From: Saprospiraceae bacterium | GTDB taxonomy: Bacteria > Bacteroidota > Bacteroidia > Chitinophagales > Saprospiraceae | Length of the DNA: 64,000 nucleotides | Assembly: GCA_029262995.1 (NCBI GenBank) | Contig: JAJCYH010000022.1 | Span: 62,001-126,000 of the forward strand | Direction of reading: 5' to 3' | In this document: piece by piece, positions 8,348-18,415 of the stretch | Position numbering within the stretch: position 1 is the stretch's first letter | How the letters are laid out: the number at the start of each line of letters is the position of its first letter | Position numbers and translations under genes: made by a program | Notes under the pieces: generated by a model | Seen by the model: the letters and a program-made list of their open reading frames with translations, nothing else | Database searches by the model: none | Told to the model about the DNA's origin: nothing

Positions 8348-10324
8348 ATGAAATTCAACTATAAACCATTCTCGAAAGCCAAATTAAAAGAGCTTTACAT
8401 TTCGCTGATGATGCCAAGACTTATTGAGGAAAAAATGCTTTCTTTATTAAGGCAAGGGAAAATATCAAAATGGTTTTCAGGCATAGGACAAGAGGCTATT
8501 TCTGTAGCCTGCACCTCGGTATTAGAAGATGATGAGTGGATATTTCCAATGCACAGAAATCTTGGCGTGTTTACAACCCGCAAGGTTCCATTGAATAGGC
8601 TCTTTGCCCAGTGGCAAGGAAAACCTTCTGGATTTACGAATGGAAGAGATAGATCTTTTCATTTTGGGACCAAAGAATATAATATATGGGGGATGATATC
8701 ACATCTGGGTCCACAACTGTCTTTAGCTTCTGGAATCGCATTGGCACATAAATTATCAGGAGAAGCTAAACTGTCAATTGCTTTTACTGGTGAAGGAGGA
8801 ACAAGTGAAGGAGAATTTCATGAAGCTTTGAATGTTGCAGCAGTGTGGGATTTGCCTGTAATATTTATTGTTGAAAATAATGGCTATGGTTTGTCTACAC
8901 CTACTAACGATCAGTTTAAATGCAAATCTATTGCTGATAAGGGGATAGGTTACGGTATGGAATCGTATTCTGTAGATGGGAATAATATTTTGGAACTCTA
9001 TACGCTTCTTGACAAGCTTGCTAAGAGAATCCGTAAAAATCCAACTCCTGTATTGATAGAATGCAGAACATTTAGGATGCGTGGTCATGAAGAAGCATCA
9101 GGGACAAAATATGTTCCTCAAGAATTAATGGATGAATGGGCGAAGAAAGATCCTATTGCCAATTATGAAAAATTCCTTCTTGATAAAGGAATCATTGATC
9201 AGAATTTTATTGACTCTACGGTCAAAATTATTAAATCGGAGATAAAGGAAGAATTGGATGTAGCTGCTCGAGCAGATAAAGTAAGGGCAATTGAAGAGAA
9301 TGAGTTGGCAGATGTCTATATGCCATTTAAGCATATGCCTAAAAGTCCAAGTAGCACAAAAGAAAAAGAAATCAGGTTCATTGATGCGATTCAAGAGGGA
9401 TTGAAAGAGGTCATGAACAATTGGGATAAAGCGGTATTAATGGGTCAGGATATTGGTGATTATGGTGGCGTATTTAAAATTACGGAGGGATTTGTTGATC
9501 GATATGGATCTGAACGTGTTCGCAATACACCATTGTGTGAAAGTGCGATTATTGGAATTGCATTAGGCATGAGTATGAAAGGCTACAAGCCAATGGTTGA
9601 AATGCAATTTGCTGATTTTGTCAGCTGTGGCTTCAATCAAATTATAAATAATCTGGCGAAGACATATTACAGATGGGGGCATAATGCAGATGTTGTAATT
9701 CGGATGCCGACAGGAGCAGGCGTAGGTGCAGGACCATTTCATTCTCAATCCAATGAAGCATGGTTTACGCATACACCAGGTTTAAAAGTTGTTTACCCTT
9801 CTAATCCATATGATGCCAAAGGCCTATTGATAGCCTCATTTGAAGATCCCAATCCAGTCATGTTCTTCGAGCATAAAACACTTTACAGATCCATATCGGG
9901 ACCAGTTCCTGAAGGATATTACAATGTTCCGATTGGTAAAGCTGCTGTAGCAAGAGAAGGAAATGATATGACGATAATAACATATGGTTATGGAGTACAT
10001 TGGGCCTTAGAAGCTACTGAAAGGCTAGGACTTGACGCTGAAGTGATAGATTTACGAACATTAGTACCTATGGATTACGAGAGTATTAATCAAAGTGTGA
10101 AGAAAACCAATCGGGTAATTATCTTGCATGAGGATACCATGTTTGGTGGTATTGGAGGTGAGATTTCAGCGTATATTTCAGAAAAACTATTTGAATACCT
10201 TGATGCCCCAGTAATGCGGGTAGCGAGTTTAGATATGCCTATTCCTTTTGCAAAAGAATTAGAAAATATATTTTTAGGCAACAATAGATTGGATCAATGC
10301 ATTAATAAGTTAATGGATTATTAG
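8348..10324 (+). CDS. Fused alpha/beta E1 component of a 2-oxoacid (branched-chain type) dehydrogenase
   Basis: A 658-residue single-chain E1 in which the alpha and beta subunits are fused. This arrangement is common in Bacteroidota. The alpha half binds thiamine diphosphate through the GEGGTSEG...ENNGYG motif (starting near residue 148; GEG replaces the usual GDG). The beta half begins near residue 342 with MGQDIGDYGG, TPLCES and ADFVSCG. It decarboxylates branched-chain or related 2-oxoacids and passes the acyl group to an E2 lipoyl protein. E2 and E3 are not in the window. The frame extends upstream to an ATG at 8234 inside recO, but the ATG at 8348 starts where the family N-terminus begins and is preferred. 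Confidence 0.88.
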   Translation: MKFNYKPFSKAKLKELYISLMMPRLIEEKMLSLLRQGKISKWFSGIGQEAISVACTSVLEDDEWIFPMHRNLGVFTTRKVPLNRLFAQWQGKPSGFTNGRDRSFHFGTKEYNIWGMISHLGPQLSLASGIALAHKLSGEAKLSIAFTGEGGTSEGEFHEALNVAAVWDLPVIFIVENNGYGLSTPTNDQFKCKSIADKGIGYGMESYSVDGNNILELYTLLDKLAKRIRKNPTPVLIECRTFRMRGHEEASGTKYVPQELMDEWAKKDPIANYEKFLLDKGIIDQNFIDSTVKIIKSEIKEELDVAARADKVRAIEENELADVYMPFKHMPKSPSSTKEKEIRFIDAIQEGLKEVMNNWDKAVLMGQDIGDYGGVFKITEGFVDRYGSERVRNTPLCESAIIGIALGMSMKGYKPMVEMQFADFVSCGFNQIINNLAKTYYRWGHNADVVIRMPTGAGVGAGPFHSQSNEAWFTHTPGLKVVYPSNPYDAKGLLIASFEDPNPVMFFEHKTLYRSISGPVPEGYYNVPIGKAAVAREGNDMTIITYGYGVHWALEATERLGLDAEVIDLRTLVPMDYESINQSVKKTNRVIILHEDTMFGGIGGEISAYISEKLFEYLDAPVMRVASLDMPIPFAKELENIFLGNNRLDQCINKLMDY

Positions 10325-10345
10325 AAAAATATTACAATAAAAGAA

Positions 10346-10900
10346 ATGGACTATTCAAATATCGTAGCTAAAGTTGAGACTTATAATACCATTCTGAACA
10401 ATACTAAAGAATACAGGAAGAGCTGGAATGATGGCTTAAAGAAAATGATTAATGATACTTTAGAAGACATCGTAAAAGTTGCTAAAGTTCCTGCTTATAT
10501 AGATTTTAAAGATGAAATTGAAAACCTAGAAGTCATTGGCATTTCATTGGGTACGGAGATCAGCGGCATTGCTGAGAAGCTACCTGGGACAAAAACCAAG
10601 CGTCCATTTATCAAGTCCAATGGTTCATTAATATTCCAACAGCTATTCAACGGTAAGATCATGATCATGATCATGTATCCTCATATTGAAGGCTATGGTC
10701 AGCCAAGACCACCCAAGACAGTTGAAATCCTTCGTCCGCATGAGTTGAATGAAGCGTTTATTGTAAGGTACGTTGAGGAATTTTTAAAAGAAGTAATTGA
10801 ATGGGAAGATTTTGATGATGATTTACCTGAGAAAATGGGCATAAGTCCTATTGGTTTTGGTGTAGATAGAGATTTTTTCCAGGATGAAAGTGGTCAATAA
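10346..10900 (+). CDS. Conserved hypothetical protein, 184 aa
   Basis: A soluble protein without signal peptide or membrane segments. It has a helical N-terminus (LKKMINDTLEDIVK) and a beta-rich middle (VIGISLGTEISGI, FNGKIMIMIMYPHIEG). A Pro-rich turn and an acidic C-terminus follow. I do not recognise the family, though proteins of this type look familiar in Bacteroidota genomes. It starts 21 bases after the E1 gene and is probably co-transcribed. The coding DNA contains a short GATCAT tandem at 10659-10675. Confidence 0.55.
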   Translation: MDYSNIVAKVETYNTILNNTKEYRKSWNDGLKKMINDTLEDIVKVAKVPAYIDFKDEIENLEVIGISLGTEISGIAEKLPGTKTKRPFIKSNGSLIFQQLFNGKIMIMIMYPHIEGYGQPRPPKTVEILRPHELNEAFIVRYVEEFLKEVIEWEDFDDDLPEKMGISPIGFGVDRDFFQDESGQ

Positions 10901-10911
10901 GGCCTGTTGGA

Positions 10912-11424
10912 TTATTTGTTATTGAGGGCACGAATGTGTTGTAAAACAATTTTGAGCGTTTCGGTTTGAATACACTGAACATCTTCAAGTGGTTCATATT
11001 GATATCCGCAAATTGCAATTAGAACCTTTCTTTTTTGGTATTCACGTATAAGTGCTGTAGAACTCTTCAGGTATCTCGCAGCCATTATATGTACATTTGG
11101 AGTCACATATACATTAAAGTGTAATTCAGTATTGCTTTGATTTTCTAGACCTACTCTCATTACTTCTTTAATGTTTCTTTTAATAACCCTTCTTAATAAA
11201 GGCATTTGCGATATTGATTTTAAATTAAGAATTTGATTCTTTATGATTGAATCATTTTCAATTTGATTAAGACAAGGATCTTTATCGAAATTATCAAAAT
11301 TGAAGTATACCAATTCACCATTTGCATCTTCGAATTCTCCTAAGTTGGTCTTACCATTACCAGAATTATTTTGTACAGCACAAGAGTAATAGGATAGCAC
11401 AAGAATGATGTAAATATATTTCAC
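10912..11424 (-). CDS. Hypothetical lipoprotein, 170 aa
   Basis: The N-terminus is a short hydrophobic stretch ending in YYSC with Cys15, consistent with a lipoprotein signal peptide. The mature part is mixed alpha/beta with a basic helix (LLRRVIKRNIKEVMRVG). I do not recognise a family. It lies 12 bases downstream of the M29 aminopeptidase gene on the same strand, so it is likely the last gene of that unit. It ends 11 bases from the oppositely oriented 184-residue protein. Confidence 0.5.
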   Translation of the reverse strand: MKYIYIILVLSYYSCAVQNNSGNGKTNLGEFEDANGELVYFNFDNFDKDPCLNQIENDSIIKNQILNLKSISQMPLLRRVIKRNIKEVMRVGLENQSNTELHFNVYVTPNVHIMAARYLKSSTALIREYQKRKVLIAICGYQYEPLEDVQCIQTETLKIVLQHIRALNNK

Positions 11425-11436
11425 GTCATTATTTGT

Positions 11437-12546
11437 TTAAATTAAAAATTTACCTTTTTCATATATAAGCTTTCCGTCAGCATATATTTCACCACTTGTA
11501 GTCATGTCAGTAATCATATCCCAATGAATGCTTGATTGATTTAAGCCACCACATTGCTTATAGGATTGACCTACAGCCATATGTATTGTGCCTCCAATTT
11601 TTTCATCAAATAATATATTTCTCGTTGCGCGTTGTATTTTATAGTTGGTACCAATGGCTACTTCTCCGAAATAGTTAGCACCAGGAATTGAAAACACCTG
11701 ATCCAACAAGTCTTGTCCTTGTTCAGCTTCCCATTTGATGATCTTTCCCTGTTCTACCCATAAGGTGATTCCACTGACATCCTGACCCATATAAATGGAT
11801 GGGAAGGTAAAATGTACTTTTCCTTCAACACTATTTTCTACGGGTGCTGAGAATACTTCACCAGATGGCATATTGGTTTGTCCGTCAGAATTGATCCAAG
11901 TCCTTCCTTCCACAGAAAAAGAAATATCTGTGTGATCAGCTTTGTAATTTACATTTTTGACATCGTCCAAATATTCCTTAATTCTCTGTTGATCATTGCG
12001 AATTTTCACCCATTCTCCTGCGGGATCATCAGCAAAAAGGTGGCAGGCATTAAAAACAAATTCTGAATATTCTTCTAGTGACATATTGGCCTTTTGTGCA
12101 GATGCCTGTGTGGGGAATTGGCATAATGACCTTTTCAAACCATCTTTTTCTCCTCTTCTTGAGGTTCGGTCAAAATAGATTTGGTTAATCTTGGACATTG
12201 CGGCTGATCTTACTTTCCTTTTATCAGGGTCAATATTATTGGTTTCATTAAGATTGTAAGGAGCTCTTATATTTAAGAAAGCGTCGAAATTCTCCATGGC
12301 ATGCCGGTAAAACAGGGGTTCTGATTTTAATAAATCATCTGGAGCTAGGTCGCTAAATATCTTGGATTGATCGCTAAAGCTGAAATCGATTTCAACGCGC
12401 ACACCATTTCGTGTTGCTTCTCTGAAAACTTCCTTTACCAAAGGTTCAGCGAGAATAGTAGTCGTAATGAATAGTTTTTCTCCTGCTTTTAATTCAAGGC
12501 AATAATTGACAAGAAGTGAAGCATACTTATTTAGAATGGATGTCAT
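11437..12546 (-). CDS. Aminopeptidase, M29 family
   Basis: A 369-residue cytoplasmic metallo-aminopeptidase of the AmpS/AmpT (M29) family, full length. The N-terminal domain has the typical opening (YASLLVNYCLELKAGEKL). The C-terminal domain carries the family's metal-binding segments: WVEQGKIIKWEAEQG, IHMAVGQSY with His322, and IHWD with His341 and Asp343. It removes N-terminal residues from peptides. It forms a same-strand run with the DUF4837 lipoprotein upstream and the small lipoprotein downstream. Confidence 0.88.
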   Translation of the reverse strand: MTSILNKYASLLVNYCLELKAGEKLFITTTILAEPLVKEVFREATRNGVRVEIDFSFSDQSKIFSDLAPDDLLKSEPLFYRHAMENFDAFLNIRAPYNLNETNNIDPDKRKVRSAAMSKINQIYFDRTSRRGEKDGLKRSLCQFPTQASAQKANMSLEEYSEFVFNACHLFADDPAGEWVKIRNDQQRIKEYLDDVKNVNYKADHTDISFSVEGRTWINSDGQTNMPSGEVFSAPVENSVEGKVHFTFPSIYMGQDVSGITLWVEQGKIIKWEAEQGQDLLDQVFSIPGANYFGEVAIGTNYKIQRATRNILFDEKIGGTIHMAVGQSYKQCGGLNQSSIHWDMITDMTTSGEIYADGKLIYEKGKFLI

Positions 12547-12591
12547 GATTTGGTATTGTATATTACCAAAGGTATGAAAAGGCTGATCAAT

Positions 12592-13698
12592 TTATTGCAG
12601 CTCAGAACTACTACCAGTCAATTTTCCTGATTTAATTATATAGTCCAATTGCATCATCATATTTCTTTTGTCCTTTCCTGGAGCCAATACAAAAACATCA
12701 ATATAAATTAGCTTTTGTTGGTCTTCATCAACAATGAGGTAGGTATTGAATGGGCCACCCGCAAAACTGTTGGTCATCTCCCAGACACCTCTGAATTCTT
12801 TGGTATACTTGCCGTCTAGTTCCAAGGTGTAATCAAAAATTGGTAAGTCATCTTTATTAACTACCATGACATCATTTTCATCATCAGAACTGACATATTT
12901 ACTTCCGAACAGATTACGCCTCTGAATCATATACTCTTTTGTTAACTGATTCTGATTGGTGTAATCCAAGCTTTGAAAAACCATATTTAGAATAGCTTCT
13001 TTTGTATCTTTTCTAAGCCATAATAGTTTGTTCGTTTTATCTTCTGATGCGATCTGATATTCTCCAGGAACCTCAATGGAAAGGCCATATTCCTCTTTGA
13101 TTTTACTGCTTAGCCCTTTATTGATACGGTCAACATAGATATTTGATTTCAGTTGCTTTTCATCATGTTGATTGACTCTTCTGGCAATGGCGGAGAAATG
13201 TTTTTTGATGGACTCTGCCATTTTATCATGGCTATTGCCAAAAACATAAAACACTATCTGACCTCTAGCCCATTTATCCTTTCCTACAGAAGAGGTGATT
13301 TTACCTTTGGTTTTGGCATTATAGTATTTTTCATCACCTAAGTCTTTAATTATCATTTTTGTTGTAGGTGAATTCTCATCAGCCAAATTTGCTAATATTG
13401 TATAGGTTCGCAGTTCTTTCCTTAAAGGTTGTGCTTCTAGTTCTTCGACAGTAAAATGTCTTAGATCAAACAATGGCTCTGGGATTGGTAATATAGGATA
13501 TGCAGATTGGAAATAATATCTAAAGGTATCCCCGACCATACTTTCCCAAATTTCATCATCGCAAACAACAACGATTTCATTCATTTTACCAAGCGCTACG
13601 CCTTTAGGTTCTAGTTGCTGCGTGATCTCATTATTACAAGATATTAGGCAAGCACATATTATTAGGATATATAAAATTATTTTTTGTGACATTTTCAT
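12592..13698 (-). CDS. DUF4837 family lipoprotein
   Basis: A 368-residue protein with a lipoprotein signal ending at Cys21 (LISC). The body matches the DUF4837 pattern known from Bacteroidota: GKMNEIVVVCDDEIWE, GDTFRYYFQSAYPILPIPEP, then FDLRHFT. Function is unknown; it is expected in the cell envelope. It lies 45 bases ahead of the aminopeptidase gene on the same strand. A later segment (FAGGPFNTYLIVDE) fits the conserved C-terminal half. Confidence 0.8.
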   Translation of the reverse strand: MKMSQKIILYILIICACLISCNNEITQQLEPKGVALGKMNEIVVVCDDEIWESMVGDTFRYYFQSAYPILPIPEPLFDLRHFTVEELEAQPLRKELRTYTILANLADENSPTTKMIIKDLGDEKYYNAKTKGKITSSVGKDKWARGQIVFYVFGNSHDKMAESIKKHFSAIARRVNQHDEKQLKSNIYVDRINKGLSSKIKEEYGLSIEVPGEYQIASEDKTNKLLWLRKDTKEAILNMVFQSLDYTNQNQLTKEYMIQRRNLFGSKYVSSDDENDVMVVNKDDLPIFDYTLELDGKYTKEFRGVWEMTNSFAGGPFNTYLIVDEDQQKLIYIDVFVLAPGKDKRNMMMQLDYIIKSGKLTGSSSELQ

Positions 13699-13791
13699 CT
13701 ATTCAAATGTATGATAATTTGAGTTTATGCCATTGGATTTATCATCTAAAAGCATATTCACAAGATGCAAATTTTATCAAATGTGGTGTGA

Positions 13792-16539
13792 TCACTTTGA
13801 AAACCCCAATCCGTCATTTGTAGTTTTTTCAATGGCAGGAACTCCCTTAGACATCCAATCTGGCATCTCCTGTCCCATAAGGTAGTGATCAAAAAATTGT
13901 TCAAGCCTTTTGTTAAAATCAAGTCTATTTTGCCTTTTTAATGGCCAATGTGGTTCATCGACATAGTTCAGCATCCATGCCGGTTTGCTCAACCTTCTAA
14001 GGGCAACAAAATATTCTATGCCCTGATACCATGGAACTGCACCATCATGATCATTGTGAAGAATTAAAACGGGTGTTTTGACATTAGGTGTATTAAATAG
14101 AGGTGAATTTTCAATATACAAATCATGATCCTCCCATAGTGTTGCACCAATTCTGCTTTGTGTCTGTTCGTATTGGAACATTCTGCTTCTGCCAGACCCC
14201 CAACGAATGCCACCATAAGCCGAAGTCATGTTAACCACAGGGGCTCCAGCTTCAGCACAAGCAAATGCATTTGTTCTGGTAATTAAATCTGCAATCTGAT
14301 AGCCCCCCCAGCTGTGTCCTTGTAAGCCCATTTTACTTGAATCGATAAATCCTTCCTTCAGAAGTGCTTCTACTCCCGACATAACAGCATTATAACAGCT
14401 TAGGCCAGGATAACCTATTGAATAATGAATGTCAGGATTGAAAATGACATAACCCTTATTGGCCCAATAGCTATAATTGATAGTTGAGCGATGAGGATAT
14501 GGTTCTCTATGGTTAAATAAATTGTGAGAATTGCGCTCGTAAAAATTAATAATCAAAGGATATTTTTTCGAGGGGTCAAATCCTTCCGGTTTTACCAAAA
14601 GACCCTCAAGAGAATTCCCGCTATTATCCTTCCACTTAAATAGTTCTATATTTCCCCAGTAATATTCTTTTTGTTGAGGATTGGCATTCGTTATTTTTTT
14701 CTGATTTGAAAAACTAAGATCTGTAATTATTAAATCAGGAAATAGGGTAAAAGATTCTTTGGTGAACACAAGAAGATTGCTTTTTTCAGCTTTCCTAACC
14801 TTTGACGAATAGTTGAAAGGACCTTTTTCAATTAGTTCTACATTTCCGTCAGCTATATTTAAGAATGCATAGCCAGAGGTTTTATCTTTTTCGTCAAAAA
14901 TTCTGACCAGGACAGTTGTATCTGTTGGCAATTTATCTATCTCATTGTCAAGGGATATATACCTATAGCGCTCTAGCTTTTCTCTCCCCTTAGTAAGTCT
15001 TAGTTTGATTCCTGTAGAAGAATTAATTTTCCAAATATCATAATGATCATACAGAAGTACGTATTCATCATTCATAGTCCATCTCATCAAGCCAGAAGCA
15101 CTTGGATGCATTGGTCTGTCATTGATTTCATCATAAAAAGAACCGGAGCTTAAAACTACTTTGTTTCTTTTTTCTATATTGAAGGCTATCCAACTTGTAT
15201 CAATTTTACTATACCAGTATATAAACTTCTCGGAAGGCGACATTCTGGGATTCCCTTCTATTTTTTCGGCGATCAGTTCTTTTTTTCCGGATTGTAAATC
15301 GGTTAGATAGATGTCTTTATAATTGTTGTTTTCCCAAGAAGTTAATTTGCCATATTTTTTGCTATGGGTAGAAAGAAAATAATTTGAATTATACTTTTCT
15401 GAAAGATAATAGTTATGACTTTCGTCATTGGCAAGTTCAATGAATTTTTCTGATTCGATCAAATAGGCAATAGGATAACTCTTTTCTTTATCTCTTTTAA
15501 GATTTATGTTTTGTTGCGGATATAAATAGTCATCTTGGTAGTTCCATATTTCCAATTCTACCTTTTCTGAATCTAGAAGCAATGAATCTGGCTTATTTAG
15601 TTTTTTTGAAATTCCAAAATACAATCTACTGTCATTCTCTGAATAGAAGGGACTAAAATAAGGGCTTAGGACAAATTTATCTCCCAACCACTGGGCACTA
15701 GAATCCGCAAGGACAGTAGCACTATCCATGTTATTATTCCAGTGATAAATTTCATCTATTCTGTCATCACTTTTGTCTTCACTGGAAAGGAAGCACAACA
15801 TATCGCCATTTTTATTGAAATTGAATTTTTGAAAATGTGCAGATTTAGCAAGAATCGTTTTTTCCAGATATTTTTGAGTATCTATGAGTATGATAGAATC
15901 AGAATTTATTGAATCTCTGCCGGTAGTATGGAGAATCAATTGGCCATTTCTTTCTGACCATTCGTAATTCTTAACATAGGAATGCATTTTTACTGCATCA
16001 TTATTCATATTATAAACCATCAAGGAACTACCATTGTCTTTGCTTTCCTTTTTAAGGGAAGTTGAATCTTTTTCTTCTGATGGGTGAAATTTAAAAGCGA
16101 TTAGCCCACCGGTTTCTTTTGGCATTTTGTAAGACTCGATGCGAGCAAATTTATCATAACGGTATTCTTTCAAACTAAATATCCCTAAAGTATCTTTTGG
16201 AAGGTCCTTGCTTTTTGTCTTTTTCCTTTTGAGATGATCTATGGTATCTTTTGCCGCTTTAATATAGAAAACGAAGTAGTTATTGGAATAGTCAAACTGA
16301 GCATTTGATGCTCTGTTGAATGAAATTGTTTTACCTGTTGAGGTATTATAAAGCATCAATTGTTTGTCTGCATCTTCTACAGAAAGATCGTAGCTAATCC
16401 ACTTTCCATCTGAAGACAGGTTAACATCTGATATGCTCTTCCACTCGTCATAAGTCTCCAAGGTCATTTGTTTTTTTTGTCCAATGCCATTTGAGCAAAT
16501 CAAAAAACAAAAAGTGCATACAGTAATTAGTATTTTCAT
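13792..16539 (-). CDS. Secreted S9 family prolyl oligopeptidase-like peptidase
   Basis: A 915-residue exported serine peptidase. Residues 1-20 form a signal peptide ending near GIGQ. A long beta-propeller-like region follows, and then a C-terminal alpha/beta-hydrolase domain. The catalytic triad is visible: Ser743 in GHSWGG, Asp832 in NDHDGAVP and His864 in EPHWP. Such enzymes cleave oligopeptides, often after proline, in the periplasm or at the surface. The propeller is larger than in classic POP and closer to the DPP4/acylaminoacyl-peptidase type of Bacteroidota. It is probably transcribed alone; 93 bases separate it from the DUF4837 gene. Confidence 0.88.
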   Translation of the reverse strand: MKILITVCTFCFLICSNGIGQKKQMTLETYDEWKSISDVNLSSDGKWISYDLSVEDADKQLMLYNTSTGKTISFNRASNAQFDYSNNYFVFYIKAAKDTIDHLKRKKTKSKDLPKDTLGIFSLKEYRYDKFARIESYKMPKETGGLIAFKFHPSEEKDSTSLKKESKDNGSSLMVYNMNNDAVKMHSYVKNYEWSERNGQLILHTTGRDSINSDSIILIDTQKYLEKTILAKSAHFQKFNFNKNGDMLCFLSSEDKSDDRIDEIYHWNNNMDSATVLADSSAQWLGDKFVLSPYFSPFYSENDSRLYFGISKKLNKPDSLLLDSEKVELEIWNYQDDYLYPQQNINLKRDKEKSYPIAYLIESEKFIELANDESHNYYLSEKYNSNYFLSTHSKKYGKLTSWENNNYKDIYLTDLQSGKKELIAEKIEGNPRMSPSEKFIYWYSKIDTSWIAFNIEKRNKVVLSSGSFYDEINDRPMHPSASGLMRWTMNDEYVLLYDHYDIWKINSSTGIKLRLTKGREKLERYRYISLDNEIDKLPTDTTVLVRIFDEKDKTSGYAFLNIADGNVELIEKGPFNYSSKVRKAEKSNLLVFTKESFTLFPDLIITDLSFSNQKKITNANPQQKEYYWGNIELFKWKDNSGNSLEGLLVKPEGFDPSKKYPLIINFYERNSHNLFNHREPYPHRSTINYSYWANKGYVIFNPDIHYSIGYPGLSCYNAVMSGVEALLKEGFIDSSKMGLQGHSWGGYQIADLITRTNAFACAEAGAPVVNMTSAYGGIRWGSGRSRMFQYEQTQSRIGATLWEDHDLYIENSPLFNTPNVKTPVLILHNDHDGAVPWYQGIEYFVALRRLSKPAWMLNYVDEPHWPLKRQNRLDFNKRLEQFFDHYLMGQEMPDWMSKGVPAIEKTTNDGLGFSK

Positions 16540-16675
16540 AGCGTGCAGTTCTTTATTATGCTGCTAAAAATAGTTTTTTTATGAAAGCCAATTGAAGCTT
16601 TTGTACTAATTAAATTATGACAGTCACATCAATTTCAATTATAGAGTACAATACTAAGAGTAGTCGGTTAAAGGT

Positions 16676-16683
16676 TATATTTG
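16676..16683 (+). promoter_or_regulatory. Possible -7 promoter element of the PASTA gene
   Basis: TATATTTG matches TAnnTTTG and lies 22 bases ahead of the ATG at 16706. No clear TTTG is found at the -33 spacing, so support is partial. Confidence 0.35.
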
Positions 16684-16705
16684 CAAATAAGTCCATTATT
16701 AAGTT

Positions 16706-17497
16706 ATGACATTGAAGCGTTTTTTATTGCATTTATCAGCTATGGTAGCATTTGTTGTTATTCTACTCTTAGTGGTATTGTTATGGTTGAAGATATATAC
16801 ACACCATGGCCAAAAGCTTGAACTACCTGATTATAGGGAAATGCATGTTGATGAAGCGAAAATAGATGCCAAAAAGCATTCCTTCGAAATTTTAGTAAAC
16901 GATTCTATTTTTAAAGTTGGCGTAGAGGGAGGAATCATTCTAAATCAGAACCCTAATCCAGGATCAATGGTCAAGGAAATGAGGAAAGTTTATGTCGATA
17001 TCAGCCGATATAATGCTACTACAAATACTTTGCAGGATTTGCCTGTAATGTATGGTCGTGAGTTCAATGGTGTAAAAAGATCACTAAGTCATCTAGAAAT
17101 TGAGTCAGAAATAAAATCTTATAAATATGATGCAGGAGAAGCGGATCATATTTTGGAGGTTTGGTATAATGGAGAGCAAATTGATGGAAAAGCGGGCAGA
17201 AAAAATGATGTTGAAATTGAAACTGGTGGTACCATGTCCTTTGTTTTGAGTAAAAAGGAAGGTGGAGAGATTAAAATACCAGATTTAACCTGTGAAAGGC
17301 TTGGCAATGCTAAGTGGAAACTTCAGATTTCTAAATTGAAGCTAGGTAGAATTGAGAAACGTGGACTGATTACTGTCCCATTGGATTCGGCTTACATTGT
17401 TCAGCAAATGCCATCTTATACAGATAGTAGTTCTATACAGATGGGAGAGTCAATTAATGTACTGATTCAGCAGGAAAAACCTGATATTTGCAGATAA
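16706..17497 (+). CDS. Membrane-anchored PASTA domain protein
   Basis: A 263-residue protein with a short basic N-terminus and one membrane segment at about 11-28. Roughly three extracytoplasmic PASTA domains follow; the repeats show the VxxxxxQNPxPGxxV-like signature (ILNQNPNPGSMV) and IVQQMPSYTDSS near the end. PASTA domains bind peptidoglycan or muropeptides. No kinase or transpeptidase domain is attached. Standalone PASTA proteins of this build are known in Bacteroidota. It is followed by the yceD-rpmF operon, which has its own promoter. Confidence 0.82.
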   Translation: MTLKRFLLHLSAMVAFVVILLLVVLLWLKIYTHHGQKLELPDYREMHVDEAKIDAKKHSFEILVNDSIFKVGVEGGIILNQNPNPGSMVKEMRKVYVDISRYNATTNTLQDLPVMYGREFNGVKRSLSHLEIESEIKSYKYDAGEADHILEVWYNGEQIDGKAGRKNDVEIETGGTMSFVLSKKEGGEIKIPDLTCERLGNAKWKLQISKLKLGRIEKRGLITVPLDSAYIVQQMPSYTDSSSIQMGESINVLIQQEKPDICR

Positions 17498-17550
17498 TGG
17501 GCTAATATTAATTAAATGAAGCGCTTTAATGATAAAAATCCATAATTGGA

Positions 17551-17583
17551 TTTGCATTATTAATCAAAAAACAACTACTTTTG
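17551..17583 (+). promoter_or_regulatory. Promoter of the yceD-rpmF operon
   Basis: TTTG at 17551-17554 and TACTTTTG at 17576-17583 are separated by 21 bases. This matches both halves of the Bacteroidota consensus. Transcription would start near 17590, giving a leader of about 19 bases before the ATG at 17609. Confidence 0.65.
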
Positions 17584-17608
17584 CAAACACTTTTAAAAGA
17601 TCTTTAAA

Positions 17609-18139
17609 ATGCAAGTGCTTAGGCAATATTCAATCCAGTTTAAAGGGTTGAAATTTGGCAATCACAAGTTTGAGTTTGATATTTCCGATTTCTTTTTCAA
17701 GGAATTTCCTGATTCTTTAATAAAGCAAGGTCAGTTAAAAACGGTTTTAGAGCTTGAAAGAAAATCAGATCATTTGGTACTGATATTTAATACTTCAGGA
17801 AAAGTGAAAACGGAATGCGATAGATGTACTGCAGGAATTGACCTTCCTCTAGATTTTTCATACGAATACATTATAAAGTTTGATGAAGATGAAAGGGAAG
17901 AAGATGAAATTATCTACATACATCCAGAAAGTCATGATTTAAAGCTCTCCTCAATGATTTATGAACAAATCATTTTGGCATTGCCGATAATCAAAGTATA
18001 TAATTGTGAAGATGACGAACCTAAGCCATGCAACGAAAAGGTATTGGCGATTTTGTATAAAGATTCTATAGAAGAAGAAAAAGTTAACAATCCTTTTGGA
18101 GAGGTTTTAAAAGATTTGAAAATTACAAAAACTAAGTAA
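17609..18139 (+). CDS. yceD: YceD family protein (DUF177)
   Basis: A 176-residue acidic protein of the YceD/DUF177 family. The conserved CDRC motif is present ([14 protein letters not shown]), followed by the acidic middle section and an [13 protein letters not shown] segment. In most bacteria this gene lies directly before rpmF, and YceD has been linked to 23S rRNA or ribosome assembly. Here only one base separates it from rpmF, so the classic pair is preserved. Confidence 0.9.
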   Translation: MQVLRQYSIQFKGLKFGNHKFEFDISDFFFKEFPDSLIKQGQLKTVLELERKSDHLVLIFNTSGKVKTECDRCTAGIDLPLDFSYEYIIKFDEDEREEDEIIYIHPESHDLKLSSMIYEQIILALPIIKVYNCEDDEPKPCNEKVLAILYKDSIEEEKVNNPFGEVLKDLKITKTK

Positions 18140-18140
18140 A

Positions 18141-18335
18141 ATGGCACATCCAAAGAGTAGGATATCCAAGCAACGAAAAAGAAAGAGAAGAACGCATAAA
18201 AAGGCGATTATTCCTCAAATTGCTGTTTGTAAAACAACAGGAGAATCCCATTTGTATCACAGAGCATACTGGCATGAAGGTGAGATGTACTACAAAGGGA
18301 AAGTTGTTATTGAGTCTGTAGAAAGCGAAGATTAA
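18141..18335 (+). CDS. rpmF: 50S ribosomal protein L32
   Basis: A 64-residue very basic protein with the typical start [21 protein letters not shown], missing only an early Val/Pro variation. A conserved C-terminal half ([15 protein letters not shown]) follows. It is a component of the large ribosomal subunit near the peptidyl-transferase exit. Only one of the four cysteines seen in zinc-binding L32 forms is present, so this is the zinc-free type. It ends 23 bases before a strong terminator. Confidence 0.95.
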   Translation: MAHPKSRISKQRKRKRRTHKKAIIPQIAVCKTTGESHLYHRAYWHEGEMYYKGKVVIESVESED

Positions 18336-18358
18336 TATCTTAACTTAAAGAATATATG

Positions 18359-18390
18359 AACCCTTTGTATCTTGGTACAAAGGGTTTTTT
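18359..18390 (+). terminator. Rho-independent terminator after rpmF
   Basis: A perfect 11-bp stem (18359-18369 with 18376-18386) encloses the six-base loop TCTTGG, and a run of T follows to 18390. This closes the yceD-rpmF operon. Confidence 0.9.
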
Positions 18391-18415
18391 TAGTTTGTAA
18401 TAAAAGCAATCAATC

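Noticed and set aside
10659-10675. GATCAT tandem inside the 184-residue gene
   Set aside because: Only about three units and explained by the coded Ile-Met alternation.
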